From Posidonia oceanica (Eukaryota; Streptophyta; Magnoliopsida; Alismatales; Posidoniaceae), in NCBI GenBank assembly GCA_037176725.1, contig JAZBRS010000075.1, positions 72,790,001 to 72,854,000 on the forward strand: a stretch of 64,000 nt of DNA, written 5' to 3'. The stretch's first letter is position 1; each line of letters starts with the position of its first letter. Below, piece by piece: positions 1 to 11,586 of the stretch. Made by a program: the position numbers and the translations under genes. The notes beneath the pieces were generated by a model that searched no databases, was not told where the DNA came from, and saw only the letters and a list, made by a program, of their open reading frames with translations.

Positions 1-872
1 TTATCCCTTTTGATGGGTGGAAAACAGCTCAAGCAATGCTGCAGCAATGCTGCACGAAGAAAGGGCTATTTAAAGTTGGAAAGTGCAATATGTACTTTAA
101 ATAGTTTAATTACATATAGTTTTTGTTCTATTTCATTACTATGATTAGGGATTCATCGTTTGTACCCTGGCTTTGAGTTTATCACTTGTCAATTTTTTTA
201 TTTGTATGTATTGACCTTTTACTAATTAAATGTGCTCCCAGCATTTTTCACCCTTTACAAGTCATTTATCTGCACTAGTTTTTGACCTCTTGCCAATTGG
301 TTCCGAGTAGCTTTACCGAGATCAGAGCTGCAAAGCTTGTTTTTCCTTGTTTTACACCATTCCCCTTTGCTGCCACATGCTTGCAGATAATTGTAGGTGA
401 AGATGTTTGACAATGTGCATTAAAATGTATGTGCCCTTTTTCCCTTCAGCCGAGTAACTGTCTCTTCTTGCAGCATTATTAGATATTCTTATCATCCTTA
501 GCACATTACTATTCAAAATCTTCACTGTGCTGATAGGATTATCACTCATAATATGCCCCAATTGGTGGAATAATTTTTTGACATATAGCATCTGAATGGA
601 AGCCTGCTATAAATGATTGCCATACCTGTAATACATGAGATTAATCTGGTCATAGTACATAGTCACTTTTTACTCCCTAAAAAATGACTATTACGCTCAA
701 TCTGGTGACATGGAGCAAAACCTAATAAGATATAATTTATTCTGCCTATCATATGATTCCGGCACAGGAAAAATTTGTACTTTGCATATCCATATGGAAC
801 TTGTAAATGATATTTGTCTCTCATTATTATGTTATTCTTACCTTTCCTACAACTTCTACAATACTCATACAG

Positions 873-3800
873 GTGAGTTTGATGATGTTCTTGATGGTAG
901 TCACTCGTCGTATCCTTTGGAGTCTCAGAGTACTGTGAAGATTAGTGTCTTACCTTACGGTTCTCAAGATTTCATGATCCAGCAACCAAATGGATATAAA
1001 CCTCCTGTTGGCTGTCAAAAACTACTGGTGGTCCAGAACTTGTCATTGGAAACGCCAAATACCAGAAGAATTCTTATAGCAGACTTATCACTAGAGATCA
1101 ATCACAAGGATCATTTACTGGTGAGATTTGCCTTAGCCGATTTATTTTGTTGTACTCTCATTCTTAAAAGAGTTCATGATCAATGTTCTTAGTTTTAAAT
1201 AGGTTATGGGTCCCAGTGGAAGTGGCAAAACTTCATTGTTAAGGGCCTTAGCTGGCCTTTGGAATACTGGTGAAGGAAACATACTGTTTTATCTGGAAAA
1301 TACTGGAAAGAACCAATCAAATATATCATCTGAAACAGTGTCTGAAAAAATGGTGAATGCACCAAAGGCTGATGATAAACTTGATAGTTCCACATTTGGA
1401 AGAGCTAAAGGAGTATTTTTCCTACCTCAAAGACCATATATGGTTCTGGGAACTCTTCGAGAGCAATTACTTTATCCAACATGGAGTGACAATTTCCAGA
1501 AACCAGAAAACATTCCATCTCCAGGTATGATGTGTTACTTTTAACTATAGTTGAGAATGATGAAACCATCATTCACCAGAAAGCTTAGCAAAGAGAATGG
1601 AATGGACCTTACATTTTGCCTTTCTGGTAGAAGATCTTGGCATCCATTGTGGATATTACTGACTAAGGTTGCGTTTGGTAACGTTTATGGACAAAATGAT
1701 TATAGAAATAAGCTAGTTTTTTTTTTATAATCAAAATGTTGGTAGCTTATTCTTATCGCTCTATAATCCTGTTTGGTTGTACTTATTGAGAAATGATTAT
1801 GATGTAGGCAAATGTCTATTTTACCTTTATTATATAATAACAAAAAAAACCATCTTCTCCTTCTTTGCCTAACAACCTCTCCTTCCTAGGGTTTTCTTCT
1901 CCTCCACCCTCCCCTCCCCCGATTCTCCTCCTTTGCCTCCTTACACGCATGAGTTCTCTCCGACGAGCTCCTTTGCCTCCGACTACCCATGTCGCCTCTG
2001 CTTCCACTACCTCTGTGCAACAACACCCGACAACGGAAACCCCGAGCAGCATCCGACAACATACACCTCCATCAACGGTGCCACGATCCCCTGCTTCAGC
2101 CTTACAAACTTCGATGTTACCGCTCCCACCATAGAATAACAATCCATACTCCACCCGATCCTCGATTCCTTATTCACCCCCACACCCTAGTGGTTCGCCA
2201 TTGTCCCATTACGTCATGGCAGCTCCAGCCTTTCCAACGACCCGTAGATCATCAACTCCTCCGTGTTGCTCACCTTGAACTCCACGAGCCCTATGAACCG
2301 GATGCTATCCGTCATAACGTAGGTGACTTTGGTGGCGTCTCGGTCGATCCAGTCGCGGCGACAGAGGAGAGCCGTGGGTTCATAGGGGGGGACACAGGCA
2401 CCGTTCATCTTGAGCAAAACCCCCATCTCGCAGTGGGGGTGCGAGAGGGAGAGGTGGGGTGGGACAAGGTCGAGGGTGTACGGGGCGATGTGGACGTAGA
2501 AGAGGCGGATCTCGAACCAGGAGGAGGGGAGCGGGTTGAGGTTTCGCCAGAGGGATGTTGTAGCAGCCATAGATGATGGGTCTGTCCTCTTCTCCACCAC
2601 CGCCTCCGCCGCGTCGTCCTCCGGCCTCGGCGTCAGTGTTTTGCTTATTTTGGACAAATATCTCTCCATCCATGTTTGTTTTGCTTGTTTTGTGTTGGTG
2701 GCAAAAATTGTAAATAGTGATTTGTTTTTTTGAAATATTATTCATTAAATGAAGACAATTTAGGAAATAGATGGGAAAAAATCCTAACGTTTTTCAAAAA
2801 GCTATCTCCCATAGTTTTTTATTTTCAACGATTTTGATAAGTTTTACACATGAGAAAAAGTTGGCGTTTTTTAATAAACTGGTTTTTTTGTGTTTGGTTT
2901 GCCTTTTTCTCCTATAAGTGATTATTTTTAATAAGCTGCAGTCAATAATCGTTACCGAATGCTTCCTAAGTGCTTGCAAAGTAGTCGATTTTTACTGTTT
3001 TGCTTATTGTAGTTCTGTTTTTTATTATTTCGCTTATGGTTGTTGTGTCCATGTCTGCAGCCACCGTTTGAGCAGTAGGTTAGAACATGGGCTGTGAAAG
3101 ACCCACTTCACAATATGAGATCATTCCTTGTTTTCTTTTCTCAGTTGCATCAATCATTCTTCTGTCATCTGGCAAAGTAGTCGATTTTTACTGTTTTGTT
3201 TATTGTAGTCGTGTTTTTCATGATTTTGCTTATGGTTGTTGTGTCCATGTCTGCAGCCACCATTTGAGCAGTAGGTTAGAACATGGGCTGTGAATGACCC
3301 ACTTCACAATATGAGATGATTCCTTGTTTTCTTTTTTTAGTTGCATCAATCATTCTTCTGCCATTTGGCTCACTGCTTTTGACTTTGCAGAACATATGGT
3401 TCTAGAAGCCCTTCTTTGAATCTCTTTGCAATCCTGTCTATCTGTTTTTTGTGGATGTTTATTGGGCAAAGCCCCTAAAAGTACAGACGACTGTATTCAA
3501 CTGAACTTGTCTTCCTGGACCTTGACGATTTTCTTTCTTGGGTCCCTGTTAATTTAAACACTTTTTCCATCCTTAAATTATATCTGGTCAAAGCCTACAC
3601 TTTGCGTGAAGTAGGTTTTTATTTATCATCTTTTAGTGCTTTTTCCTTAAACACCAACAACTTCTGCTACAGTGCTATTGGACTGTATGCAATAGGAAGT
3701 TATGAGCTTTTGAAATGTTGTGGAACACTACAGATCTGTTAGTGTTATGTTTTAGTGTGTTAGTGGGTTAATGGATCCTTTGTGTTATATAGATCCTATC

Positions 3801-6800
3801 TCTTTTAACCTACCATATATATGTGTAATACTCCTCTTTAATGAATCTATCTATTTCTTTAACATAACATGGTACCAGAGCCACTTTAGAAACCCTAGCC
3901 AACACAGGAAACCACTCGCCACCACATTTGATGCCGCCAGCCAGTCCACCGCCACCGCCACCGCCTGCACTTGTTCAAGCTGGATTTGCCGCCCAGCAAG
4001 CCTACAACCACCACTACATACTCCAAGGGCCACTTCAGGCCCTAGCCGTCACTCCTCTACCATCGGATGACTTGATCCGACGGTTCCGGTGAAGTTTTGG
4101 GGCATCCGATGGTTTTAGCAGCGATCGTTGGTTGTCTAAGTCCATGTTGCTGCTAGTAAGTGTGCAATAGTTATCCTCTCTAGGGCAATAAGTATATGTT
4201 TTAAGTTTCAGTGATTTTTTAGGCCTTTTCTAGTCTATATTGGGCTTTTATATCCTACAAATCAATTTTTTCTAGATAAATCAGATCTGTCCAGATTATT
4301 CTCGTGGCATCTTCTCGTGATTCATTGCTCAAAGGACTTGTTGCAACATCAATTAAGTTGACAGGAAAGAATTATCTGTTATGGTCTCAAGTTTTCGAGA
4401 CATTTCTTGGTGGTCACCGGAAAATACGATACATCACACATCTTCCACCTGATGTTAAGGATGTGGCTTATGAGGATTGGTTTGCGAATGATTGTGCAAT
4501 TATTTTCTGGATGGTGAATAGTTTGGATGAAGGTGTTGTTTGTTCGGTCACGATGTTAAAGCCTACAAAGAAGATTTGAGGTACTCTTCGTAGTACATAT
4601 GGGATTGGGAAGAATATTGCCAGAGTGAGATTTATGAGCAGTTATTCACACACAAGCAAGGAGACCGTTCCGTACAGGATGTTTACAGTATCCTGAGATC
4701 TCTATTAGATGAGTCGGAGATATATCAGTCCTCTTGTTGTTGCAGATATTTCCAAGATGAAGGAGTATAAAGAGAAATTAGTTGTGACGATCTTCCTAGC
4801 CGGCCTACAGCCTAATCTTGCCAGTTAGATTAAAGGTCAGATTCTTGGTATCGACTCTGTTCCCAATCTCCAGTCGACCTTCTCACGAGTTCTACGTGTT
4901 TCTACTGGTTCTCCGGCTTCCTTTGCTGTTTCATATCAGACGGCGATGGCGGCATCCACGAGAGGACACGACACCTGAGGTACTCGTGGATGTGGTCGTG
5001 ACGGTCGCAAGTGTGACTATTGTGGCCGTAGCAACCACACATCTGACAGATACTGGGACAAGTTTGGACGGCCTCTATTAACGCATCTTGTATCATCTGA
5101 GTCATCTACCATCGATTCTTCATCATCGGGATTATCTTCTCAGACTGTGACCATTCTCCAGGTCGAGTATGACCAGTTCCTTCAGATGTGAGCCATTCAG
5201 TCCACTACGACTGCCTCCCACGTCACTACTTTAGGTACATATGCTTTGCTTGCTTCTAGGGACAGTGATTGAATCGTAGACTCAGGAGCCTCCTCGCACA
5301 TGACAGGTACTTGAGATCTTTTCACCTATATTTTTCAGTTATCAGACATCAATTCTGTTTCCATAGTTGATGGTCGAAGTTTCCTAGTAGCTGGGGAAGG
5401 AGCAGTTCATGCTTCTTCTCAGATCACTATTGAAAAAGTCCTTTTTGTTCTCGATTCCCTGTAAATTTACTTTCCATCAGTGCAATCACCAAACAATTAT
5501 ATTGTTTTGTAACCTTCTACCCTTTCCATTGTACTTTTCAAGATCTGCAGACGGAGAGGAGGATTGGTTTGGACAGTGAGTAAGGCCACGGTGTGTACCT
5601 ACTAGTTCGCGATGATATTCTATGAGGACTTGCTATTGCTGCTTCAACGGTGAATTCTTCCTTGTTATGGCATTGTCGTTTAGGACATCCGTCCCTTTGT
5701 CACCTTCAGTAAGCTATTCCATAGGTGTCTTTAGAGTCATTTGTTTGTGAGTCGTGTCAGATGGGTAAGCATCATCGTACTACCTATAGACGTCAGTCGT
5801 TAACTTCGAGTCAGAGTCCTTTTGATCATTTAGGGACCTACCTGTGACGTGAATTTCAGATATTATATCGTTTTTTTTATGATTTCTCTCGTGTATTGGG
5901 TGTACCTCTTGAAAGATAGACAACATATGTTTAAGGTGATTAAAAATTATTTTGTTGAAATTATGAATCAATTCTCTATCCTGCCTAAGGTTTTCTGTAC
6001 TGACAATGCTCTAGAATTTTTACAAAACAATCTTCAAGAATATTGTTTCTCTAAGGGAATCTTTTATCAAACCTCGTGTGTACATACTTTTCAACAAAAT
6101 GGTATGGCTGAACGCAAACATTGCCACATTTTAGATATAACACGCATCATTATGATTGAGAAGTAAGTTTCTAAATATTTCTGGTCTGATGCTGTGCTTA
6201 CTGCTGTATATTTAATTAATCATATGTCTTCTACTCCTCTTAGGGGGAGATTCCTCTTAGAAGATTATATCCCAATCAGGAACTGTTTGCTCTTCCACCC
6301 AAAGTATTTGGTTGTGTTGCATTTATTCAAAATCACATACCTGTACTTGATAAACTTGCGCCTCGGGTCTTGAAATGTGTTTTTGTGGATACTCGAGAAC
6401 TCAAAAAGGATATTGGTGCTATCATCCACCCATGCGTCACTATATTGTGTCTGTCGTCACCTTTCTTGAGTCTAAATCCTTCTTCATGGTGCAGAACCTA
6501 TTCCTGTCGTGGAGTCTATTCCTCTTCCTTCAGCTGTTCCGGTTACTTCCACAGAATATGATAAGTTGGTTCAAGTTGAACAACAAGTATCGAAACCTTT
6601 GTAGGTGTATCATCATCGTCAACGGCCACCTGTGTCTACTTCAGCTGAGACCGCTCTAACTTCAACATCTATGGATCTTCCTCACTACGATCTTTCTATA
6701 GTCTTACGCAAAGGTAGTCGTTCCACTACAGTTTATCTTATATCTACCTTTGTTACTTATGACAACCTTCATCCTTCTTTTCGTCATTTTACTCTGTTTA

Positions 6801-9334
6801 TTTCTGCAAAGTCTATTCCCAAACACTACTAGGAAGTCTTTGAAATTCCTCATTGGAAATCTGTCATGATTGAGGAAATGCAAGCATTGGTGTCTCGAGG
6901 TACATGGGAACTTGTGACTCGTCCTGAATGAACAATGGTAGTTGGTTATAGGTGGGTGTTCACAGTCAAACATAAGACAGATGATTCTGTTGAGTGCTAC
7001 AAAGCTTGTTTGGTGGCACAAGGCTTTACACAGACTTATGACGTTGACTACATAGAGACGTTTTCTCCTGTGGCACGTCTCAATTCCATTCGGGTTCTCT
7101 TATCTATTGCTATCGATCAGTCCTAGTCTTTGCATCAGCTGGATGTGAAGAATATTTTTCTGTATGGAGATTTGTTTGAACAGGTCTACATAGAGTAACC
7201 TCCTGGGTTTGTTACTCAGGGGGAGGGTTATGTCTGTCTACTTCGAAAGGCAACATATGAACTGAAGTAGAGCCTCAGAGCTTGGTTTCAGAAATTTAGC
7301 CAAGTGGCATTGAGTAATGGTTTCAGATAGTGCGTTGTTGATCATTCAGTCTTCATCAAGTCAAGTGCAGCAGGTTATGTATTCTTGGCAGTCTATGTAA
7401 TGATATCCTCTTAACAAGTAGTGACACTACAGGGATTACAGAGACAAAAGAGTATCTGTCTACATACTTTGTCACCAAAGATATGGAAAATCCAAGTATT
7501 TCCTTAGGATTGAATTTGCATATAGTAAGGACAAAATGACTCTATCTCAAAAGAAGTATGTTCTAGATTTACAACATAAGACAGGACTCTTGGGATGCAA
7601 ACCAGAGAGTACGCTTATAGAGCATAACCTACCTTTTTAGGATAAGTCATCGGTGTTACTGAAGGAGCCTGACAGGTACAAACGCTTGATAGGCAAGTTG
7701 ATCTATTTAACTGTCACTCGACCTAATATCTCATTTACAGTAGGACTTTTGAGTCTGTTTATGCATGAGCCTAGACAGATGCATTGGTAAGGAGTTTTAC
7801 GTGTACTTGCTTACATTAAGAGCACACCTGGGAAAGGCTTAATTTATAGGAAACATAGACACTTGCAGATTGCATCTATGTAGGTGGTAACTTGGTCACT
7901 TGGAGAAGCAAGAAACAAAATGTCATTTCACGATCCAGTGCAGAAGCAGAATACAGAGTTATGGCTCAGGCAGGTTGCGAGATGATGTGGTTTCAATCCC
8001 TACTAATAGAGTTTGGTGTTCATGTTGATCTTCCTATGGCCATGTATTGTGACAACCAGGCAGCAATCTTCGTTGCTAATAATCCTACCTTTCATGAGAA
8101 AATCAAACATATATAGGTAGATTGTCATTACATCAGAGAAGTAGTGCTGTCTCCTCACATTAGTACTTCTTACACTCAGTCTTCTCAACAGTTAGCGGAT
8201 ATCTTCACAAAGGACCTTAGTGTTGGAGTCTTTGATGGATTATGTAACAAACTGGGCATGTTAGATATATGTACTTCAGTTTGAGGAGGAGTGTTAGTAT
8301 TATGTTTTAGTGTATGAGTGAGTTAATAGATCCTATATGTTATAACGATCCTATTTCTTTTAACCCACCATATATATATATGTAATACTCTTCTCTAATG
8401 AATCTCTCTCTTTCTTCAACACAACAAGATCTGCGGTAGAATGCAAGAATTTTCTAGCCAGTAGATCAATCTTACAACCTTGGATACCAATAACATTGCG
8501 AGAAATTCTCGGTCTTGATGATTATGTTGACTTGGATATTAAAATTTCAATCCTGAGTGCCGGTTTGGGCTTCATTCTCTTATAGATATATGAGATAGTC
8601 AGTTCTGTGACTATAAAATTTAAATGTATCACATAGTTCTTGTTTGAAAATTTTCCTTTTATTTCATTTCGTAAATTTATTATATTGCCTTGTGTTTTTT
8701 ATTCATAGATAAAGCCTACTATAAAGTTCACAACTGATTCCTTTGTGGATGTTTTACAGATTCTCTACCTTTCTTGCTGCAAATGTCTAGTTCAGAAGGT
8801 GTTTCTGAACAGCTTAATAAGCCGACAACTGATGACCTGATCCAGGTGCTAGAAGCTGTTCGTCTTGGGGATATTCTTTCTCGTTTCAAAGGCATAGATA
8901 CAGTATGTGAGTGGTCTAGTGTCCTTTCTCTTGGAGAGCAGCAGCGCCTTGCTTTTGCCCGTTTGTTGCTCTCGAGGCCCACTCTGGTCCTGCTGGATGA
9001 ATCCACAAGTGCTTTAGATGAAGATAATGAGGTATATTGCAACATTGTCCCATCTAAATTGTTGATTTCCAGGATTCTTGTTTGGAGGTATTTTTCAGTT
9101 TGAAAGTAGTGGAACAGCTTCTAACGGTTCTTTGAAAATCTGCAGTCTCATCTATACAAGCAGATAGAAGATGCTGGGATAACATATATCAGCATTGGAC
9201 ACCGAAGAACCCTCTATAAGTACCATAACAGTGTCCTCCGCATATCTGGGTTTTCAGGAAATGCCAGTCGAAAGAACTGGCACCTTGAATCAATAGAAGA
9301 ATCTACAGCCTCTGAGCCTGCAAAACCAACATGA
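873..9334 (+). CDS. ABCD2: ABC transporter D family member 2-like, 3' exons (copy A, partial)
   Basis: Last four coding exons of a half-size ABC transporter of plant subfamily D: 873-1120, 1203-1524, 8760-9031 and 9146-9334 (TGA at 9332-9334). All junctions are GT/AG and reading phase is kept. The exons encode the nucleotide-binding domain. Walker A (GPSGSGKTS) lies near 1209, the ABC signature LSLGEQQR near 8927, Walker B (LVLLDE) near 8985, and the H-loop histidine (SIGHRR) near 9200. Intron 1525-8759 is swollen to 7.2 kb by a PIF/Harbinger-like element and a Copia element. The exon encoding the last transmembrane part would lie upstream of position 1, so completeness cannot be judged. No stop or frameshift is seen in these exons. 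The Arabidopsis relative is predicted to be a plastid transporter; substrate unknown. Confidence 0.93.
1667..2966. mobile_element. PIF/Harbinger-like non-autonomous TIR element (copy A)
   Basis: A 1300-bp element in the last large intron. Its ends are imperfect inverted repeats, GGTTGCGTTTGGTAACG on the left and the complement of GGAAGCATTCGGTAACG on the right. It is flanked by TAA (1664-1666 and 2967-2969), the trinucleotide duplicated by PIF/Harbinger elements. It holds no transposase but carries a captured host-gene fragment on the minus strand. Family assignment rests on the TSD and the leading GG and is an inference. Confidence 0.7.
2010..2669 (-). pseudogene. Captured fragment of an At1g01500-like gene (copy A)
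   Basis: Minus-strand coding remnant inside the TIR element. The main open frame (2669 to 2214) contains [28 protein letters not shown] and [14 protein letters not shown]. After a stop and a frame change it continues with WSMDCYS and [13 protein letters not shown]. This order and spacing match the plant family represented by the uncharacterised Arabidopsis protein At1g01500, as I remember it. The frameshift, the internal stop and the lack of a 3' end make it a broken transduplicate rather than a gene. The function of the parent family is unknown. Confidence 0.65.
2976..3367 (+). repeat. 196-bp tandem duplication (copy A)
   Basis: Two adjacent units, 2976-3171 and 3172-3367, each starting GCAAAGTAGTCGATTTTTAC and containing TGTCTGCAGCCACC and ATGGGCTGTGAA. 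They differ at only a few percent of positions. The duplication lies in an intron between the TIR element and the Copia element and is present in both segmental copies, so it predates them. Confidence 0.9.
3737..3869 (+). repeat. 5' LTR of Copia element (copy A)
   Basis: 133 bp, TGTTAGTG...CATAACA. It differs from the matching LTR of copy B (26041-26173) at only two positions, whereas the element interior differs far more. Confidence 0.93.
3870..3882 (+). other. Primer-binding site (tRNA-iMet), Copia copy A
   Basis: TGGTACCAGAGCC lies directly after the 5' LTR. It is one base off the usual plant Copia site TGGTATCAGAGC, which pairs with the 3' end of initiator tRNA-Met and primes minus-strand DNA synthesis. 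Confidence 0.85.
4304..8283 (+). pseudogene. Copia gag-pol remnant (copy A)
   Basis: Broken polyprotein. Gag N-terminus is at 4304-4579 ([18 protein letters not shown]). The zinc knuckle is near 5019-5060 with C, C and H present but the last Cys replaced by Tyr. The protease motif DSGASSHM is near 5280, preceded by a stop. Integrase zinc finger pieces HCRLGHPSL and CESCQMGKHH lie at 5668-5780. The integrase core is at 5849-6166, with TDNALEF and the catalytic-Glu motif NGMAERKH kept. RT fingers/palm are at 6935-7126 (YRWVFTVKH), but the YVDD region near 7390 is frameshifted. RNase H (SRSSAEAEY, YCDNQAAIF) is at 7892-8116. Numerous nonsense codons and frameshifts leave it non-functional. Confidence 0.92.
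8281..8291 (+). other. Polypurine tract, Copia copy A
   Basis: TTGAGGAGGAG lies immediately upstream of the 3' LTR. This is the usual place for plus-strand DNA priming in LTR elements. Confidence 0.7.
8292..8426 (+). repeat. 3' LTR of Copia element (copy A)
   Basis: 135 bp, TGTTAGTATTATG...ACACAACA, followed by the target duplication AGATC. It differs from its own 5' LTR at roughly a tenth of positions by eye, so the insertion is old. Confidence 0.92.
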
Positions 9335-9745
9335 GAAATGTGAAGGGAATATTAGACACATCGACAAAAAATTACAAGCTACACCTTGTTTATATCATCT
9401 TGGAGGTTATTAGCCCATGCTACTGCTCATAGAAATGCACATCATTTTTTTGTTTTCTATATTGCCCTCTTACATCTGCCTCTGTAAGCCAGTTAATGTA
9501 ACAGCATGCATATCTGTGTTGAAACCTGCCAACTGCATGATCTTACTGATGGCACCACACCCAAAGCTCTGTCGCAGGTTGCTATTAATCTTAAAATTTG
9601 ATTATGCTTAGGTCTTCAGAATTTTGTATACATTTGAGCATCTGACACTTTCTCTGTGACTGACAACTTTTGACACTTCTGCTTCAATTATTCTTCCAGG
9701 ATTTTGTTGCAGTGAATGTAATATTGATTGCAACATGCTGAAACC

Positions 9746-9952
9746 TTTTTTTTTTTTTTCTAACGAGGAACCTGGCAGGCTTAGTCCACCAGTAAACCTT
9801 GGGTTGGACAGAACTCCGCAATCCGTCCGAACCGAGAAAGTTTAGACAACAACTTATGTAGGAAATGCCTGAAAATCTGCGAACCAGGGGATCGAATTCG
9901 AGACCTTCAGGGCAGGACGTCTCCACAAGATGGGCGGTGCCATCTGTGCTAT
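9746..9952 (-). mobile_element. tRNA-derived SINE (copy A)
   Basis: Read on the minus strand it begins near 9952 with an RNA polymerase III A-box-like TAGCACAGATGG. It has a B-box-like GGTCTCGAATTCGATC (about 9890-9905) and ends in an A tract (9746-9759). Internal bipartite promoter, about 200-bp length and A tail are the marks of a tRNA-derived SINE. It lies about 410 bp past the ABCD2 stop codon. The same insertion is in copy B. Confidence 0.72.
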
Positions 9953-10185
9953 AAAACTTTATTACATATAAAACGCTGAAACTAGGGGAAATCCTCATGC
10001 TAATGTAGCTGTTGCTGTTGCTATCACAACAGCTAGCTTTTGAACGATAGTTTCAACTCCACGGTATTTTATATAGTAAAGATTCAGAATGAGTAGATAC
10101 TTATTTTTATTAGGAAGGAATTGTTTTGATAATGTTCCAAGTGGGATTTCTGATCTTTGGTTGGAAGTATTTTTTTCGTAACCCA

Positions 10186-10204
10186 GAGAGAGAGAGAGAG
10201 AGAG
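10186..10204 (+). repeat. GA microsatellite (copy A)
   Basis: Alternating AGAGAG run in the duplicated downstream flank; the counterpart in copy B is near 41810-41828. Confidence 0.9.
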
Positions 10205-10899
10205 GGGATCACTTTTACCTTCTGGATGAATGTGACGGGGTAGAATATGAGATGATTTTGCCGGATTCTCATCACGCGTTGAACGCGTCGTTGTAAACAA
10301 GGGATTGGTCGAATGGTGGTTAAAAACAAAATAAGGAAAAATGAAGGGCTTCTAGAGATGAGGAAGGTTGACATATAGCCAAAATATTTGATCGGTCTGT
10401 GCTTTGAAAATTTGGAAGTTGAAAAAAAAAGGCAGGCAAAGAAAAGAAGAGATGAGATCGAAGTAAGATAAGACAGAGAGTGTTTACCTAACTTCTATCT
10501 TTAAGGTTAGATAAAAGAAAAATAAAGATCAATGAAGTTGCAGTTAGGGGTGCAAACGGATACGGTATATTCATAAAAAATCTGTATTCGTATCCATTTT
10601 TTGGCGGATACGGATATCCTTATCTGCTCAGGAACGGATACAGATATGGATTTCGATTTTTGAATTTGAACGAATACAGATACAAATACGAATATGTATT
10701 TTGAAATTTCAACGGATATGGATACGGATATCTGTATTAATATATTTATATTTATATACATGTGAACTACTGAATTGTGTAAGTCCTAGTTCGACCCTTT
10801 CTCTTCTGCTCCCACTCCTCTCAACCTCCCACAGTCCTACAGTGGAGTGAGAGGTCGGCGTGGATTTCTTCTGCTCCCACAGCATTCACTCCATGTCTG

Positions 10900-11215
10900 T
10901 CCCTCTAGTAGCTCTCTTCACCGATCCACATCGGCCTCCCACTTCACCTCTCTAGTCTTCACCGATCCACTTCACAGATCCACGTCGACCTCTCACTCCA
11001 CTTCTCTTCACCGATCCACGCCGACCTCCCACTCCACCTCTCTAGTCTTCACCGATCCACTTCACAGATCCACATCGGCATCTCACTCCACCTCTCTTCA
11101 CCGATCCACGTCGGCCTACCACTTCACCTCTCTTCACCAATCCACGTTGGCCTCTCACTCTACCTCTCTAGTCTTCACCGATCCCACTCCTAGCCTCCCA
11201 CTCCACCTCTCTTTG
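10900..11215 (+). repeat. CT-rich minisatellite in the hAT-like element
   Basis: Repeated CTTCACCGATCCAC with variable spacers such as TCGGCCTCCCACTCCACC, in irregular higher-order units of about 36 to 95 bp. It opens a spurious frame (10847-11248) with repeats of HRSTSASHSTSL. I treat that frame as a by-product of the repeat. Confidence 0.85.
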
Positions 11216-11438
11216 GCCCCTCCAGTGGCTCGTCGGCTCGTACAGTAGTTTGTTGGCCCTCTTCCAACCACAATAGTAGAAATAGTCAATCTTTCCACAA
11301 CAGAAGGTGATTTCTCCTTCTTCAGACAATTTTAACAAGAAATATCAGAGATTTTAAACATAATATCGTTGTTGTTTCTTTGATATCAGAGTTCCATTTC
11401 TTCTTGAGTTGTGCTTGATGTTGACCTTATTTTTGCAG

Positions 11439-11586
11439 TGCCTCCCGCTTATTATGCTCATTTGGCTGCTTTCCATGCCCCGCTTTCACATGGAGCCAGA
11501 GACATATGACAGTGGCTCAATGACTAGTGCTGCTGCAGCTGGCCGTGGTGCTTCTGGTGGTGCCGGGTCACGCAGCACTCGAGCAC
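11439..11586 (+). pseudogene. AGO1: ARGONAUTE1 C-terminal exon fragment (captured)
   Basis: A splice acceptor (TTTTTGCAG) is followed by codons for VPPAYYAHLAAF. After a one-base frame change come RFHMEPETYDSGSMTSAAA and GRGASGGAGSRSTRA. This is the conserved last part of plant AGO1 (PIWI end plus the Gly-rich stretch before the C-terminus). The acceptor with its upstream pyrimidine tract shows that genomic DNA, not cDNA, was captured. About 30 bases later GTATTTTGCTAA may be the remnant of the original C-terminus and stop, after a deletion. It lies inside the hAT-like TIR element and cannot encode a working AGO. Confidence 0.85.

Larger units (their letters stand above)
3737..8426 (+). mobile_element. 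Ty1/Copia LTR retrotransposon, short-LTR type (copy A, decayed)
   Basis: A 4.7-kb element within the intron 1525-8759. It has 133/135-bp LTRs, both starting TGTTAGT and ending ACA. A 5-bp target duplication AGATC flanks it (3732-3736 and 8427-8431). A primer-binding site complementary to initiator tRNA-Met follows the 5' LTR, and a purine tract precedes the 3' LTR. Domain order gag, protease, integrase, RT, RNase H shows Copia. The very short LTRs and RE1-like gag suggest the Ale/Retrofit side of the family (inference). The coding region is broken many times, so it is not autonomous. Confidence 0.95.
1..10462 (+). repeat. Segmental duplication, copy A
   Basis: Position 1 aligns with 22309 and similarity runs to about 10462, which matches 42079. 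Beyond these points the two sequences are unrelated. The alignment is nearly gapless up to about 3700 (offset 22308, then 22310) and again from about 8430 (offset 31471). In the first 1000 bases I count about 6 differences. The left edge of the copy lies upstream of the window. The unit contains the 3' half of an ABCD2-like gene, its downstream flank and several transposons. Seen directly; no alignment program was run. Confidence 0.97.

Noticed and set aside
1933..2576. Plus-strand frames of 68 to 195 codons inside the PIF/Harbinger-like element
   Set aside because: They are antisense to the At1g01500-like fragment, whose minus-strand frames carry the conserved motifs.
10847..11248. 133-codon open frame as a gene
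   Set aside because: It is a CT-rich minisatellite translated into HRSTSASHSTSL-type repeats, with no domain and inside a transposon.
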